A stretch of 43,578 nucleotides of DNA, taken from positions 1 through 43,578 of the forward strand of contig JASJDJ010000047.1 in assembly GCA_030065635.1 (NCBI GenBank). The letters run 5' to 3'. How positions within the stretch are numbered: the stretch's first letter is position 1; each line of letters begins with the position of its first letter. The notes below the pieces were generated by a model, which saw nothing but the letters and a program-made list of their open reading frames with translations, made no database searches and was not told the DNA's origin. Below are positions 22,767 to 31,224 of the stretch, one piece after another. A program made the position numbers and the translations under genes. Source of the stretch: Xenococcaceae cyanobacterium MO_188.B32 (GTDB lineage: Bacteria; Cyanobacteriota; Cyanobacteriia; Cyanobacteriales; Xenococcaceae).

Positions 22767-25700
22767 ATGCACCAAGCTTATTCTGCCCTCGCTCCCAATT
22801 TCAAAGGAACTGCAACTCTTAAAAAATATCAAGTCCAGGGCGAGCAACTAATTCAAATCGCCGAATTGACCTCTCCCAACATCATCAACAAAAGGTCGAT
22901 CGAGCTATTACTCCTGAGTAACCAAGCAGTTTTTACTACTGGTCGTAAAATTGCTATTAGCACCGATACCTATACTCCCAATTTCGAGCGCACTACAGTT
23001 GGAAATGTAATCGCTATTGGCAACGATAGCTTGTCGGGAGTAACGGGATATAACTTTGCGGAAAAAACCGAGACTACCCCCAGAGCAGTAACCTATCACA
23101 ACCGTTTCCCCACTCCCAGCGCAGTTAGATCTTTTCAGACGATCGCGATCGTCGATGGCAGCACTAACAACAATACAGCCAATATCTCCGCCAATGCTTA
23201 TGCTTACCTTTCTTTTGCTAGCCCTGTAGAGCAAGCGACTAATGAAATTATCGACATCTTCTATAAGGTCTACTTGGAGTGGACGAGCAGCCCGATCAAC
23301 CTCGGCTCGACTTTTCAAGCTCATTTGGAGTACCTGTTTCTGGGTCAAGGAGCTAGTTTGCAGTACGGCATTAACAATCTCTGCGAAGAAATTATCAGTA
23401 TCGACAACCCAGATCGAGATCTGCGTTGGAAGGCAGTAGATAATAACGAGAAAGTTAGTCAGTTTTCTGCTAATCAAACTCAACGCTCGGCACTGCTAAA
23501 GCGCGAATTTACCGCGACGGTTAGCTTTTTGCAGAACCGCCATTACTTTGGGGTGACTTACGGCAGATTAGAACCTAACAGTACTAACCCCATCAGGTAC
23601 GGCTTTAAAGGTACGGCAGGATTTATTCCTTTTGCCATGCCCAGTTCGCTCGGCAATGTGTTTTCTCATGCCGATACGGGGACGCTTTTCTACGACGGCA
23701 ATGCCCTGGCTAATTCTAGTTGGAAACCAGCGATCGACGATTTGGAAAATCGCACGGACGACTTGCCCTGCATCTATACCCTTAAAGTAGAAAGTAGCGG
23801 AGGGGTAGGAATAGGGACTTATAGTCTGTATAAAACTATCTTTAGCGGACATCGGTACAACAATGAAAATTGGGGACAAGATCCCAGTCCTCTGGTCATT
23901 ACCAGCAAATATCCTTATTTTGTGCCTGAAGATGATGATATTCCTTTTTCGGCTAAATGGGTTTATCCTTGGCTAAACGATACTCAGTGGGTATCGGCTA
24001 ACGAAACTACTGTAGCTATTTGGCAGATCTACCCCAGTTTTGAAGTATTGCAAAGTTGGAATTTAGGGACAATTAGCATCAACGATCTGGCAAGCAATCC
24101 CAATACAAATCATATTTATGTAGCTACCGAACAGGGACTTTACGATCTAGACGTAGCTGGCAATACCGCTACCCTACTCGATCCAGATCCCTGTAAGGCA
24201 GTAGATGTAGCCTACAATGATGAGGTTTTTGCCGTATTTAGCAATCGATTGGCTAGTAGCTTAAATGCTAGCTGGAGTGATGCCCATGGTTTTTCTGGCG
24301 CGATTAACTGGAACAATGTTATTTTTATTCGAGTCGATCGCGCTTCGGCTGATTATAATTTAGCTATCTTAGAATTTCGCTACAATCCTCGCGGTGGCAT
24401 TGTTAACGCCTCGCTCTATAATAGTTGGTTTGCCAAAATCCACTGGTGGAATAATACTAATAATTACGTCAGCACAATCGAGTGCCAACAGTTAGGTAGT
24501 TCTTCGGCTGGCTACTGGCACAAAAGTATCATTTTCCCCCACAATTCTAGTTTTGTAGTTAGAGATGGGTTGTGGGTGTATCCCAAATACATACGCAATG
24601 CTGGTGGTGCATACGCTCGAAATCCCAGAACCTGGAATCGCGATCGAGTTAAAGCCCTGGCGCAAAGCGGAACAAATATTGTCAACGGAGATGGGAGTGT
24701 TGATGATACTTACCGTCAGTTTATGAAAGCATTCGATGTGGGAATAGCCAAGTTTAACCAGCAATTGCGTAACTCTAATTTTGATGGTACGAGTTCGGAC
24801 TCTGAAACCCTCAAATCTCCTACTTTTATCATCCTCGACACCGATGTTGCTAGCGGTTGGATCTCTGTCTGTATGGGAGATTATTATGGCGGTACTGGTA
24901 ATTCTGGTAGTACTGACAGAGTTCCTGTTCAAAATACCGCAGGCTGCTACGACTTAGCCGTCAGCGAAACCGACTCCACCGTTAGCGATATAAGAGGATA
25001 TAAAAACACGGGACTTAACAGTTTTCGCTTCACCGACGCTGGCTATGGACAAGGAAGTCGCCCTCTTTACTACCTAGCAGGAAATGCACAGGTTAGTCAA
25101 ACTGGAGGGATAATCAGCTTTACCGACCCCAGTATAACCAGCCAGGGAGTTACTAATTGGGGGAGTAGCTACGCTGGACATCCTAAAGGGATCTTGGGTT
25201 TAAATACCTATTACCACCCGATTATGATTTCTGTTTGGGGAGGCTACAACCGAAGCTGGCAAGAGCGACCGAGTTGGTCTACTCGCTATGGTTGGAATGA
25301 CACTACTAGCGAATGGGAGAAAGACCCAGATAATTTGTTACCAGGAAAACCACTCGATCCCGCTCAAGAAGATTTAGTTGATGGATTGGCTATTAGTTGG
25401 AGCGACTTGAATCCAGCCGAGACTAGAGATTTAGTGGCAGGGCAGAGCTACACTTTTACCCGCGTACCAGGAGATACGGGTTTTGTCTCTGACGGTACTT
25501 ATGCCTCTGTGCCAATTAAATACTCCTACTATCTTCGTCCCGTAGTTTTGTACGACCTAAATACGACTATTTCCGCTGCGACTTTAACCCTAGATCCTGT
25601 CACCAGCGATCCTCTCTGGCTCAGTTTAGATCCTTACGCTCCAGAAGTAATCGAATTGAATATTGATGGTTATGCCGTCCCCGCTACCACTATTCTCTCT

Positions 25701-25838
25701 GGCACGCCAGGAGTAAATGAGGTCAAAGTAAGCGACTCGGTGGGGGGTATATTAGAATTTAATGCAGCAGATGTAGGTAAAACTGTTACGGGAGAGGTGC
25801 TGTATATGCGGAAAATTCATACTACAGAAGTGCTTTAG
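22767..25838 (+). CDS. Large virion/fibre-like protein (1023 aa)
   Basis: Unrecognised beta-rich protein with abundant N, T, S, Y and W, as in tail fibres and spikes. The N-terminal 70 residues (FKGTATLKKYQVQGEQLIQIAELTS) look like an attachment domain. The region 150-300 holds YAYLSFASPVEQATNEIIDIFYKVYLEW and HYFGVTYGRLEP, a sandwich-like fold. A beta-propeller-like part at about 420-510 reads SWNLGTISINDLASNPNTNHIYVATEQGLYDLDV. The C-terminal 100 residues (GQSYTFTRVPGDTG...VLYDLNTTISAATLTLDP) resemble the start of the next module. It is preceded by a heptamer array and separated by 11 bp from the following gene. No catalytic motif was found. Confidence 0.6.
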   Translation: MHQAYSALAPNFKGTATLKKYQVQGEQLIQIAELTSPNIINKRSIELLLLSNQAVFTTGRKIAISTDTYTPNFERTTVGNVIAIGNDSLSGVTGYNFAEKTETTPRAVTYHNRFPTPSAVRSFQTIAIVDGSTNNNTANISANAYAYLSFASPVEQATNEIIDIFYKVYLEWTSSPINLGSTFQAHLEYLFLGQGASLQYGINNLCEEIISIDNPDRDLRWKAVDNNEKVSQFSANQTQRSALLKREFTATVSFLQNRHYFGVTYGRLEPNSTNPIRYGFKGTAGFIPFAMPSSLGNVFSHADTGTLFYDGNALANSSWKPAIDDLENRTDDLPCIYTLKVESSGGVGIGTYSLYKTIFSGHRYNNENWGQDPSPLVITSKYPYFVPEDDDIPFSAKWVYPWLNDTQWVSANETTVAIWQIYPSFEVLQSWNLGTISINDLASNPNTNHIYVATEQGLYDLDVAGNTATLLDPDPCKAVDVAYNDEVFAVFSNRLASSLNASWSDAHGFSGAINWNNVIFIRVDRASADYNLAILEFRYNPRGGIVNASLYNSWFAKIHWWNNTNNYVSTIECQQLGSSSAGYWHKSIIFPHNSSFVVRDGLWVYPKYIRNAGGAYARNPRTWNRDRVKALAQSGTNIVNGDGSVDDTYRQFMKAFDVGIAKFNQQLRNSNFDGTSSDSETLKSPTFIILDTDVASGWISVCMGDYYGGTGNSGSTDRVPVQNTAGCYDLAVSETDSTVSDIRGYKNTGLNSFRFTDAGYGQGSRPLYYLAGNAQVSQTGGIISFTDPSITSQGVTNWGSSYAGHPKGILGLNTYYHPIMISVWGGYNRSWQERPSWSTRYGWNDTTSEWEKDPDNLLPGKPLDPAQEDLVDGLAISWSDLNPAETRDLVAGQSYTFTRVPGDTGFVSDGTYASVPIKYSYYLRPVVLYDLNTTISAATLTLDPVTSDPLWLSLDPYAPEVIELNIDGYAVPATTILSGTPGVNEVKVSDSVGGILEFNAADVGKTVTGEVLYMRKIHTTEVL

Positions 25839-25849
25839 TAATTAAAAAT

Positions 25850-27619
25850 ATGTTTTTTACTGGTGAATCTCTCTACCAAGGAATTCCATTTACAACCGCG
25901 ATCGAGTGCTTGACCGCTCTCGGCAATAACCTTGCTGTGGCTGGCTGGGCAGTAGTAGAAGATGGCATCGCTGCGGAGACTCCTTACCTCGTCATGCAGG
26001 GAACGACTACTAACGGGCATAGTTGCTATATCGTCTTTTCTGTTGATGATGAATCTCTCAATATCCAAGGCGATCTAGATGGTGCTGATACACATTTATC
26101 TCCCCTGCTTTCCTTACAGATAGACGAAGGAGAAACCAACCGACTTTGGCTTACAGCCGATGGCGATAGTGGAGCGGTTTGTATTAGAAACAGATATACC
26201 TATTCGGGCGGTGCTGCCTTTGGCTTTTTAGCAAGATTTGATGAAACCGATGCCGATGCCTGGATGGTGAGCAAGCTTAATAATAGGTTGAACGATGCCT
26301 ATGTTGCCAAGTCTAAACACGATGGGGCGATTTGGAAACAAATTGGAGCAGATTTTGCGGAAGCAGATAATTTTACCAGTGCAACTCTCAACGGTGGCTA
26401 TCAAGGGATTCTCGACTTTGTAACTATTCCCAATCCTTATATTAGCTTTTTTAACACTAACCGCAAAAACGCTGGCTATACCGCACATTTGGGACAAGTT
26501 AACAAGCAGGACGATCGACCAGTAATCACGCGCCGATTTTACTTGGAAGGAAGAGGCGCGAGCGATAATTATAATCCCGAAAACAGCTTACCTGCCAGGC
26601 TTTACAACCGAGGCTATATCAAGCATGTAGCCAATGGACTGGGCAAATTACCAGGAGGAGCTAGCTATCAAGACGAGAATGGCGATCGCTATTTGAGCGT
26701 AGGCGGTGAAGGCTGGCAGGGTTTGTTAATCGATTCGATAGTAGTCGAATCAGAATCTAGTCCTACTATTTTCAGAGCGGGAGTTTCTCTGGCAGGAGAA
26801 ATAATTCAGACGGGAGCAGGATTAAAAGCAGAAATCAGGAATACTCTGCTCAATGCAGGGTGGTCAGTGGTGGCAGAAGACGAGATTAGAACCTTATTCA
26901 AGGGTAAGCATGAATCCTCGGACACTTATTGTTATTTGAGGCTGGAAGTAGGAGACGGAGAAATTAAAATAGCGGGAGATGCCAATGGAGATGAAACTTA
27001 TCTATCTCCCTATTTCTCTCTCAATTACATTGAAGGTGCTATTAACCGCATCTGGGAGACAGCTAACGGACAATCGATCGCGATCTGCTTAAAAGATGGC
27101 AATAGTCAGTATAAGGGGGTTTGGATTGGCTTTTTCGACTCGGATACACCCCGTTGGGGTATCGGCTACATCTCTACCAATCCCCAGGATAACTATGTAG
27201 TTAAGGGTAGCCAATGGAGGTCGATCGCCGAAGGGTTTAACTATTCAACTACCGAATTTAGCAGCTTCCCTGTTACCACCTTCGATCGGCTGTCTACAGC
27301 TAGTACTCCTGTTAGTTATTTTGATAACGAAGATCCGAGCAATAGTGCTATTTATGCTTACAATGGGCAGGTTAATGGGGCAACAGGAGAACCTCAACTC
27401 GCTTTTTACGCTATCGTCGAAGGAGCAGAAGATGAGTTATCCTATGGCTTGATTGCCGAGGGTGACGGTAACGCGCCCAAGCTGAACTATCTAGGAACGG
27501 TAGAGTTTCTAGCCACTGGCTTGAGTTCCCTATCAGGGGGAGCGATCGTTACTAGTCCAGGCGGAGCAAAGTATTTGTCCTGTGGTGGGATTGGGTGGCA
27601 GGGAATGAGGATTAATTAA
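25850..27619 (+). CDS. Virion protein with internally duplicated module (589 aa)
   Basis: The protein is two tandem copies of one module of about 295 residues. Copy 1 runs from FFTGESLYQGIPFTTAIECL to LPGGASYQDENGDRYLSVGGEGWQGLLID. Copy 2 runs from FRAGVSLAGEIIQTGAGLKAEI to LSGGAIVTSPGGAKYLSCGGIGWQGMRIN. Both contain GW(A/S)VV at about residue 30, HLSPLLSL / YLSPYFSL, and the terminal GG.GWQG motif. The family is unknown. Its position among fibre-like genes suggests a virion surface or decoration protein. It is 11 bp downstream of the previous gene and followed by a (gtcaaaa)n array; the start is ATG with an A-rich leader. Confidence 0.65.
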   Translation: MFFTGESLYQGIPFTTAIECLTALGNNLAVAGWAVVEDGIAAETPYLVMQGTTTNGHSCYIVFSVDDESLNIQGDLDGADTHLSPLLSLQIDEGETNRLWLTADGDSGAVCIRNRYTYSGGAAFGFLARFDETDADAWMVSKLNNRLNDAYVAKSKHDGAIWKQIGADFAEADNFTSATLNGGYQGILDFVTIPNPYISFFNTNRKNAGYTAHLGQVNKQDDRPVITRRFYLEGRGASDNYNPENSLPARLYNRGYIKHVANGLGKLPGGASYQDENGDRYLSVGGEGWQGLLIDSIVVESESSPTIFRAGVSLAGEIIQTGAGLKAEIRNTLLNAGWSVVAEDEIRTLFKGKHESSDTYCYLRLEVGDGEIKIAGDANGDETYLSPYFSLNYIEGAINRIWETANGQSIAICLKDGNSQYKGVWIGFFDSDTPRWGIGYISTNPQDNYVVKGSQWRSIAEGFNYSTTEFSSFPVTTFDRLSTASTPVSYFDNEDPSNSAIYAYNGQVNGATGEPQLAFYAIVEGAEDELSYGLIAEGDGNAPKLNYLGTVEFLATGLSSLSGGAIVTSPGGAKYLSCGGIGWQGMRIN

Positions 27620-27648
27620 GTCAAAAGTCAAAAGTCAAAAGTCAAAAG
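27620..27648. repeat. Heptamer tandem repeat (gtcaaaa)x4
   Basis: Four head-to-tail GTCAAAA units lie directly between the stop of the 589-residue gene and the next gene. The GTG start of the downstream gene (27648) lies in the decayed fifth unit (GTGAAAA), so the repeat contributes the start codon. Confidence 0.9.
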
Positions 27649-29867
27649 TGAAAATTGGTGAAGCTTTAGATCTAGGTAATACAGGCGAACTGATAACGGT
27701 CAAGCTACCCAACGGTAGGCACATCATCGCGATCGCAGGGAATGTGATTAATAGTACGAAAGTTCTGGTTGCTGGGGGTTATGCGCTCTGCGAAACTTCA
27801 CCCGAAAAAGTATTAGAGTTTCTCGCTGCTCAAAGGTTTGAAGATTTCCCCCAAGAAGAAGAGGAAGAAGAAGTTGTCATCTTGCCTTTTCAAGTACTGT
27901 TTATCTCTGAAGAGGCGGTCTGGTTGGGAGGCGATCGATCTCAGTTACAACTTACAGACTACCTGTTGCAACTTACTACTGGTGGAATTAACAACTTAGG
28001 TCAGCTAAGCTTTTTGGCGGTTTGGGAGCAGTCAGATTGTAATATTATTCAGAATAAAGATTTTGCTCCCACTATTAATGTTGTTAATGAAGATTATTGT
28101 CCTTTGCCTGCTGCTTTTTGGATTGGTTCGGGCATTTTGACTACTCCCATTCAAAGAGAAGAAATTCCTGAAATAGAACCAGTGGTAGTAGAGACAGGAT
28201 CTACCTTGCCTCCTTGGGTAAAAATCCCTCCCTATCCCGTTTTCTTCCTTCCAGACAACACCAGAGTTGGCACGAAGACAGAAACTAAGGTTCAGGCGCG
28301 TTCCCAAGCTGGGGAAACCCCAGCGGGGTCGCCTGATGAAACTGGCAAGTACAATTACTCCCAAAGAGAAGAGTGGGATTATCGTCAAGCGTCTGTTGGG
28401 GGAAGTCCCAATCAAGATCCTTATACTGCTATTTTGCCAGCTTGCGACTTTTTTACGTCAGGAACTACTTACGCTGCTAACTTCGATCGCAACACTCGTT
28501 TTGATTACAGTAAAACCATTACTGAAGCTTTTTTAGGAGACATAAGAGTTTGGTGGAATAACCAGCCTTACGTAACTACCAGAAACGAAAATTATGACGA
28601 GACTTATACTTTAGAACAAACTCCCGCTCTGTTCCAAGCAACAACCTATTATGCCTGTCAAACTATTAGTCCTGGTATTCCTGGCTTTGAAGCTTTTACT
28701 GGGGTTTACCAGTGGGTGGGAGGTTCTACTTTTGCCAACTTTACTGGGGAAACGACAACGGTTACTCGCAGCTATACCAAAATCATTTCTGAAGAACTGA
28801 ATCGCCCTGTTAACCGAGTAGAATTAAGAATTACGAATTACGAATTACGAGAAGAATATAATGAGACATCAGTACTAGTTTACCCTTCCGAGAATTGGAC
28901 TTTGCCTCAAGGAGTTTACGGTTATGACTTTGAGGTTCAAGGAGAAGAAACCAAAACTATTACTCACGATCTAGATACTTTAAATGAAGAGGTTTCTCCT
29001 TTGCTTTTATCTGGGGCGGGAGTTGAAGCGGTCTTGTTAAGTCAAAAGTTAGAAGTCAGAAGTCAGAAGTTGGAGAATAAGACTAGTAGCATTAGTAAGA
29101 TACTTAGAGATAATACTACTTCTGCTCTTATACCTAGCAACTGGATGATCGTAACTAATGTCGAGCGAGTCTACGAGCAGCATATGCTTTATCTTGACGG
29201 GGAAAGCAGTTTTGCTTTGCCAATCGATCGCTCCTTCCACATAGTTGTAGACGACTCTAGGTTTACTCCAGACCTTGGCTACTTTACACTCCAGAAGGAA
29301 GAGGGGGCTTCCTTACTTCTTAGCAGCTTAGAATATATTACTGCCTACCGAGAAGAGAAAAATCGCATCACTAATACAACCGATTACTACGAGGTAGAAA
29401 AAACAGCCATTCCTTTTTGGGAGAACTTAGAAGGGAATCCCGTTTACCTATTGGCTAACAATTTAAGATACACGGGAGTAATAACCTCGCTCGACTACGA
29501 GGACAATCCCCATCCAGATTTAGAGATTGATGTAATTCGGACTGTTCACTCAATTACTATGCAGTTGATTTCAGTAGAAGATTATCCGATGACCGAACCA
29601 GATCGTTACGAATTGTATCCCCAAGATGATGCGACCAGGCGAGTTTTTAATATCTTAAATAGTGACGGGCGCAATTACTGTAATTTAGTTGGCAATTTTA
29701 TTTATTATGCCAAGAATGTAGTAACTCGATTGGAACAAAGCCAACAGACTGCCGAAGTTTTTCAGATTTTAGACGATAAGATTATTCAACTAGAACCCGA
29801 AACGGGAACTTTTATTCCTGTTTCGGGTAGCGAAGAAGTTTTGGGGATTAGCTACTATCCCCTTTAA
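27648..29867 (+). CDS. Virion/fibre-like protein (739 aa) with in-frame heptamer insertions
   Basis: Unrecognised. The GTG start falls in a heptamer array; no better start is visible. The N-terminus, KIGEALDLGNTGELITVKLPNGRHIIAIAGNVI, looks like a barrel domain, followed by acidic EEEEEEVVILPFQVLF. The middle is rich in aromatic and T/Y residues (YSQREEWDYRQASVGG). Two heptamer blocks lie inside the gene, 28824-28850 (RITNYELREE) and 29041-29071 (SQKLEVRSQKLENK), and keep the frame. C-terminal segments (YLDGESSFALPIDRSFHIVVDDSRF, HSITMQLISVEDYPMTEPDRYELYPQDD) suggest a globular baseplate or tail-associated protein. It is last in the run of giant genes. Confidence 0.6.
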   Translation: MKIGEALDLGNTGELITVKLPNGRHIIAIAGNVINSTKVLVAGGYALCETSPEKVLEFLAAQRFEDFPQEEEEEEVVILPFQVLFISEEAVWLGGDRSQLQLTDYLLQLTTGGINNLGQLSFLAVWEQSDCNIIQNKDFAPTINVVNEDYCPLPAAFWIGSGILTTPIQREEIPEIEPVVVETGSTLPPWVKIPPYPVFFLPDNTRVGTKTETKVQARSQAGETPAGSPDETGKYNYSQREEWDYRQASVGGSPNQDPYTAILPACDFFTSGTTYAANFDRNTRFDYSKTITEAFLGDIRVWWNNQPYVTTRNENYDETYTLEQTPALFQATTYYACQTISPGIPGFEAFTGVYQWVGGSTFANFTGETTTVTRSYTKIISEELNRPVNRVELRITNYELREEYNETSVLVYPSENWTLPQGVYGYDFEVQGEETKTITHDLDTLNEEVSPLLLSGAGVEAVLLSQKLEVRSQKLENKTSSISKILRDNTTSALIPSNWMIVTNVERVYEQHMLYLDGESSFALPIDRSFHIVVDDSRFTPDLGYFTLQKEEGASLLLSSLEYITAYREEKNRITNTTDYYEVEKTAIPFWENLEGNPVYLLANNLRYTGVITSLDYEDNPHPDLEIDVIRTVHSITMQLISVEDYPMTEPDRYELYPQDDATRRVFNILNSDGRNYCNLVGNFIYYAKNVVTRLEQSQQTAEVFQILDDKIIQLEPETGTFIPVSGSEEVLGISYYPL
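28824..28850. repeat. Heptamer array inside CDS (attacga)
   Basis: About four ATTACGA units are translated in frame as LRITNYELRE. The same units occur between genes at 4663-4695. Confidence 0.8.
29041..29071. repeat. Heptamer array inside CDS (gtcagaa)
   Basis: GTCAAAA, GTTAGAA and GTCAGAA units are read in frame as SQKLEVRSQKL. The unit matches the gap array at 27620-27648. Confidence 0.8.
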
Positions 29868-29901
29868 ACGGCAATTCAACAGAATTACCTGGTTTGTTGA
29901 A

Positions 29902-30024
29902 TTGGACAGCCAACATAACTGCGATCGCTGTTGGGACTTGTACCAGGTATCGGATAGTCTTGAGGTGCAAGAAGTGGCGAAAAAGTTTGTGAAAACCAAT
30001 AGCTACCACGACTTGGAAGGTTAA
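29902..30024 (+). CDS. Possible small CDS with CxxC motif
   Basis: The frame is open from 29794 to TAA 30022-30024, in the +1 register of the preceding gene. It encodes coding-like FKRQFNRITWFVELDSQHNC then DRCWDLYQVSDSLEVQEVAK and a tail ending YHDLEG. No ATG/GTG exists in this frame; TTG 29902 (LDSQHN) or a coupled non-standard start would be needed. Its last codons form the left arm of a 17-bp inverted repeat. It could equally be a decayed gene fragment. Confidence 0.3.
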   Translation: MDSQHNCDRCWDLYQVSDSLEVQEVAKKFVKTNSYHDLEG

Positions 30025-30133
30025 TAATGAAGAAAGCTCTATATCTGGCTTGTAGCGATCGCAGCATCATGAACAGAATAGCCTCAAATTCTTGATTTTT
30101 CGTCGCTGCGATCGCGTAACCTTCCAAGTCGTG
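30007..30133. repeat. Nested inverted repeats, 17-bp outer arms
   Basis: CACGACTTGGAAGGTTA (30007-30023) is perfectly inverted at 30117-30133. Inside, GCGATCGCAGC (30055-30065) is inverted at 30105-30115, which brings the HIP1-containing arms close to the right outer arm. The 93-bp interior has no gene. It could be a long cruciform, the ends of a small palindromic element, or an invertible segment just upstream of the next gene. Confidence 0.7.
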
Positions 30134-30146
30134 TTGTATATCCGCG

Positions 30147-30311
30147 ATGAAAGAATTAGCGGGAGAAAAATACGTATTACCTTCAGTCCGAGAATCGGAG
30201 CAGTTCAAAAAGGCAATCAATCAGCAAAAAACTTTAGATGAGTTGGGCTATGCAGACCTGGCTTATCCCTTTGATGTTTTAGTAGAAAAGTTAGCAAAAA
30301 CTATCGAGTAA
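30147..30311 (+). CDS. 54-residue hypothetical protein
   Basis: Starts at ATG 30147: MKELAGEKYVLPSVRESEQF, then KKAINQQKTLDELGYADLAY and a tail VLVEKLAKTIE, with TAA at 30309-30311. An all-helical, mildly charged miniprotein with no recognised family. It is three bases upstream of the 128-residue gene, so the two are probably translated together. Confidence 0.5.
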   Translation: MKELAGEKYVLPSVRESEQFKKAINQQKTLDELGYADLAYPFDVLVEKLAKTIE

Positions 30312-30314
30312 AAT

Positions 30315-30701
30315 ATGGCAGACAGTTTAATTGATAAAATCAAACAAAAAAAACTCAAGACGGTACAAACTTCTCAATCTGAGGACACGGTTTCCCAACC
30401 AAACTCCACAGCCACAGGCGTGTCCTCAACTATTCGCTCGAATTCTTCAAAAGAAAACGTGACTACTGCCAAACCAAAACTCCTAACCCTAGAAGAGAGT
30501 ATCCACGCTAGAGTAGAGCAGATCTGTTTTGAGAACCCATCTGTAAGTAGGGATACTTTGATCGAAGCTCTATTAATCGTTGCGGAGCGATCGGGGCAAT
30601 TACCTCAAGCGATCGAGCTAGCTAGTGAGAGGTTAGTTCAAAGAAAGCGATCGGCTGTAAGAAGAAGAGCTAAAACGATGGCAGAAAACCTGGAGAAATA
30701 A
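30315..30701 (+). CDS. Hypothetical plasmid/phage protein with basic helical C-terminus
   Basis: 128 residues. The N-terminal 55 residues are a polar, disordered linker (KIKQKKLKTVQTSQSEDTVSQ). Residues 58-128 form a helical domain: LLTLEESIHARVEQICFENPSVSRDTLIEALLIVAERSGQLPQAIELASERL, then a basic tail VQRKRSAVRRRAKTM. A helix-turn-helix-like pattern plus basic tail suggests DNA binding, perhaps partition- or copy-number-related, but no family is recognised. It follows the 54-residue gene at three bases. Its last codons and stop (AAATAA) overlap the start of an IS1 transposase relic, so the original C-terminus may have been replaced. Confidence 0.6.
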   Translation: MADSLIDKIKQKKLKTVQTSQSEDTVSQPNSTATGVSSTIRSNSSKENVTTAKPKLLTLEESIHARVEQICFENPSVSRDTLIEALLIVAERSGQLPQAIELASERLVQRKRSAVRRRAKTMAENLEK

Positions 30702-30876
30702 TACTTTGAGACAACGCATTTCTCGATTGGTACACAAAAGCCTTTCTTTTTCTAAAGAAATCGATAATTATATTAGAGCAATTTGGTATTTTATTCATCA
30801 TCATAAGGATGTCATTTCTGATAGGAATGAATCAGTTTCACTACATAGAAATCATCACCACCATACCTTAATTTAA
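30694..30876 (+). pseudogene. IS1-family transposase C-terminal remnant
   Basis: The frame AGA AAT AAT ACT TTG reads RNNTLRQRISRLVHKSLSFS, then KEIDNYIRAIWYFIHHHKDV, and ends at TAA 30874-30876. IS1 InsAB proteins end with NNTLRQR.SRLVRKTLSFSK....I..I..F...YN, which this matches closely. The upstream catalytic part is missing. The relic abuts and slightly overlaps the 3' end of the preceding gene. Confidence 0.8.
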
Positions 30877-31004
30877 CTGAGTTTTAGCAGTCCTGAATTT
30901 GACTTAACTATTGATTGAAATAATCAAACATACTGGGAAAAGAAAGACAAAAAATCAAATTTTGTCCAAAGTCCAATCAGTAACAAAGTTCGAGGTTAAA
31001 ATTT

Positions 31005-31157
31005 ATGGTTGCAGTTGAAGGTTTTGCTAGGAAGAGAGTTGAAAGAACTTATAATGTTCACGGAACTCCATTGTTACAATCATTTTATCTCCGATTTACA
31101 GAAATTTTTGCAGTTGAAAGCCATCAAGGCTTTAGCCGATGGATGAAAACAAGTTGA
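31005..31157 (+). CDS. Possible 50-residue protein or relic
   Basis: ATG 31005 opens MVAVEGFARKRVERTYNVHG, then TPLLQSFYLRFTEIFAVESH and QGFSRWMKTS, with TGA at 31155-31157. The composition is coding-like but the family is unknown. It sits alone in the 348-bp stretch 30877-31224 between the IS1 relic and the convergent amidase gene; nothing else is seen there. It may be a fragment of another mobile element. Confidence 0.25.
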   Translation: MVAVEGFARKRVERTYNVHGTPLLQSFYLRFTEIFAVESHQGFSRWMKTS

Positions 31158-31224
31158 AGATTTTAATCTTCTGTATCCCACTTTTATGGATAATTTATCT
31201 AATGCGGGTAGGAACACTGTAAGC

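Noticed and set aside
29885-30220. 111-codon open frame on the minus strand
   Set aside because: It is antisense to two rightward frames with better coding character (the CxxC frame and gene 30147) and spans the inverted repeats; its translation has no recognisable features.
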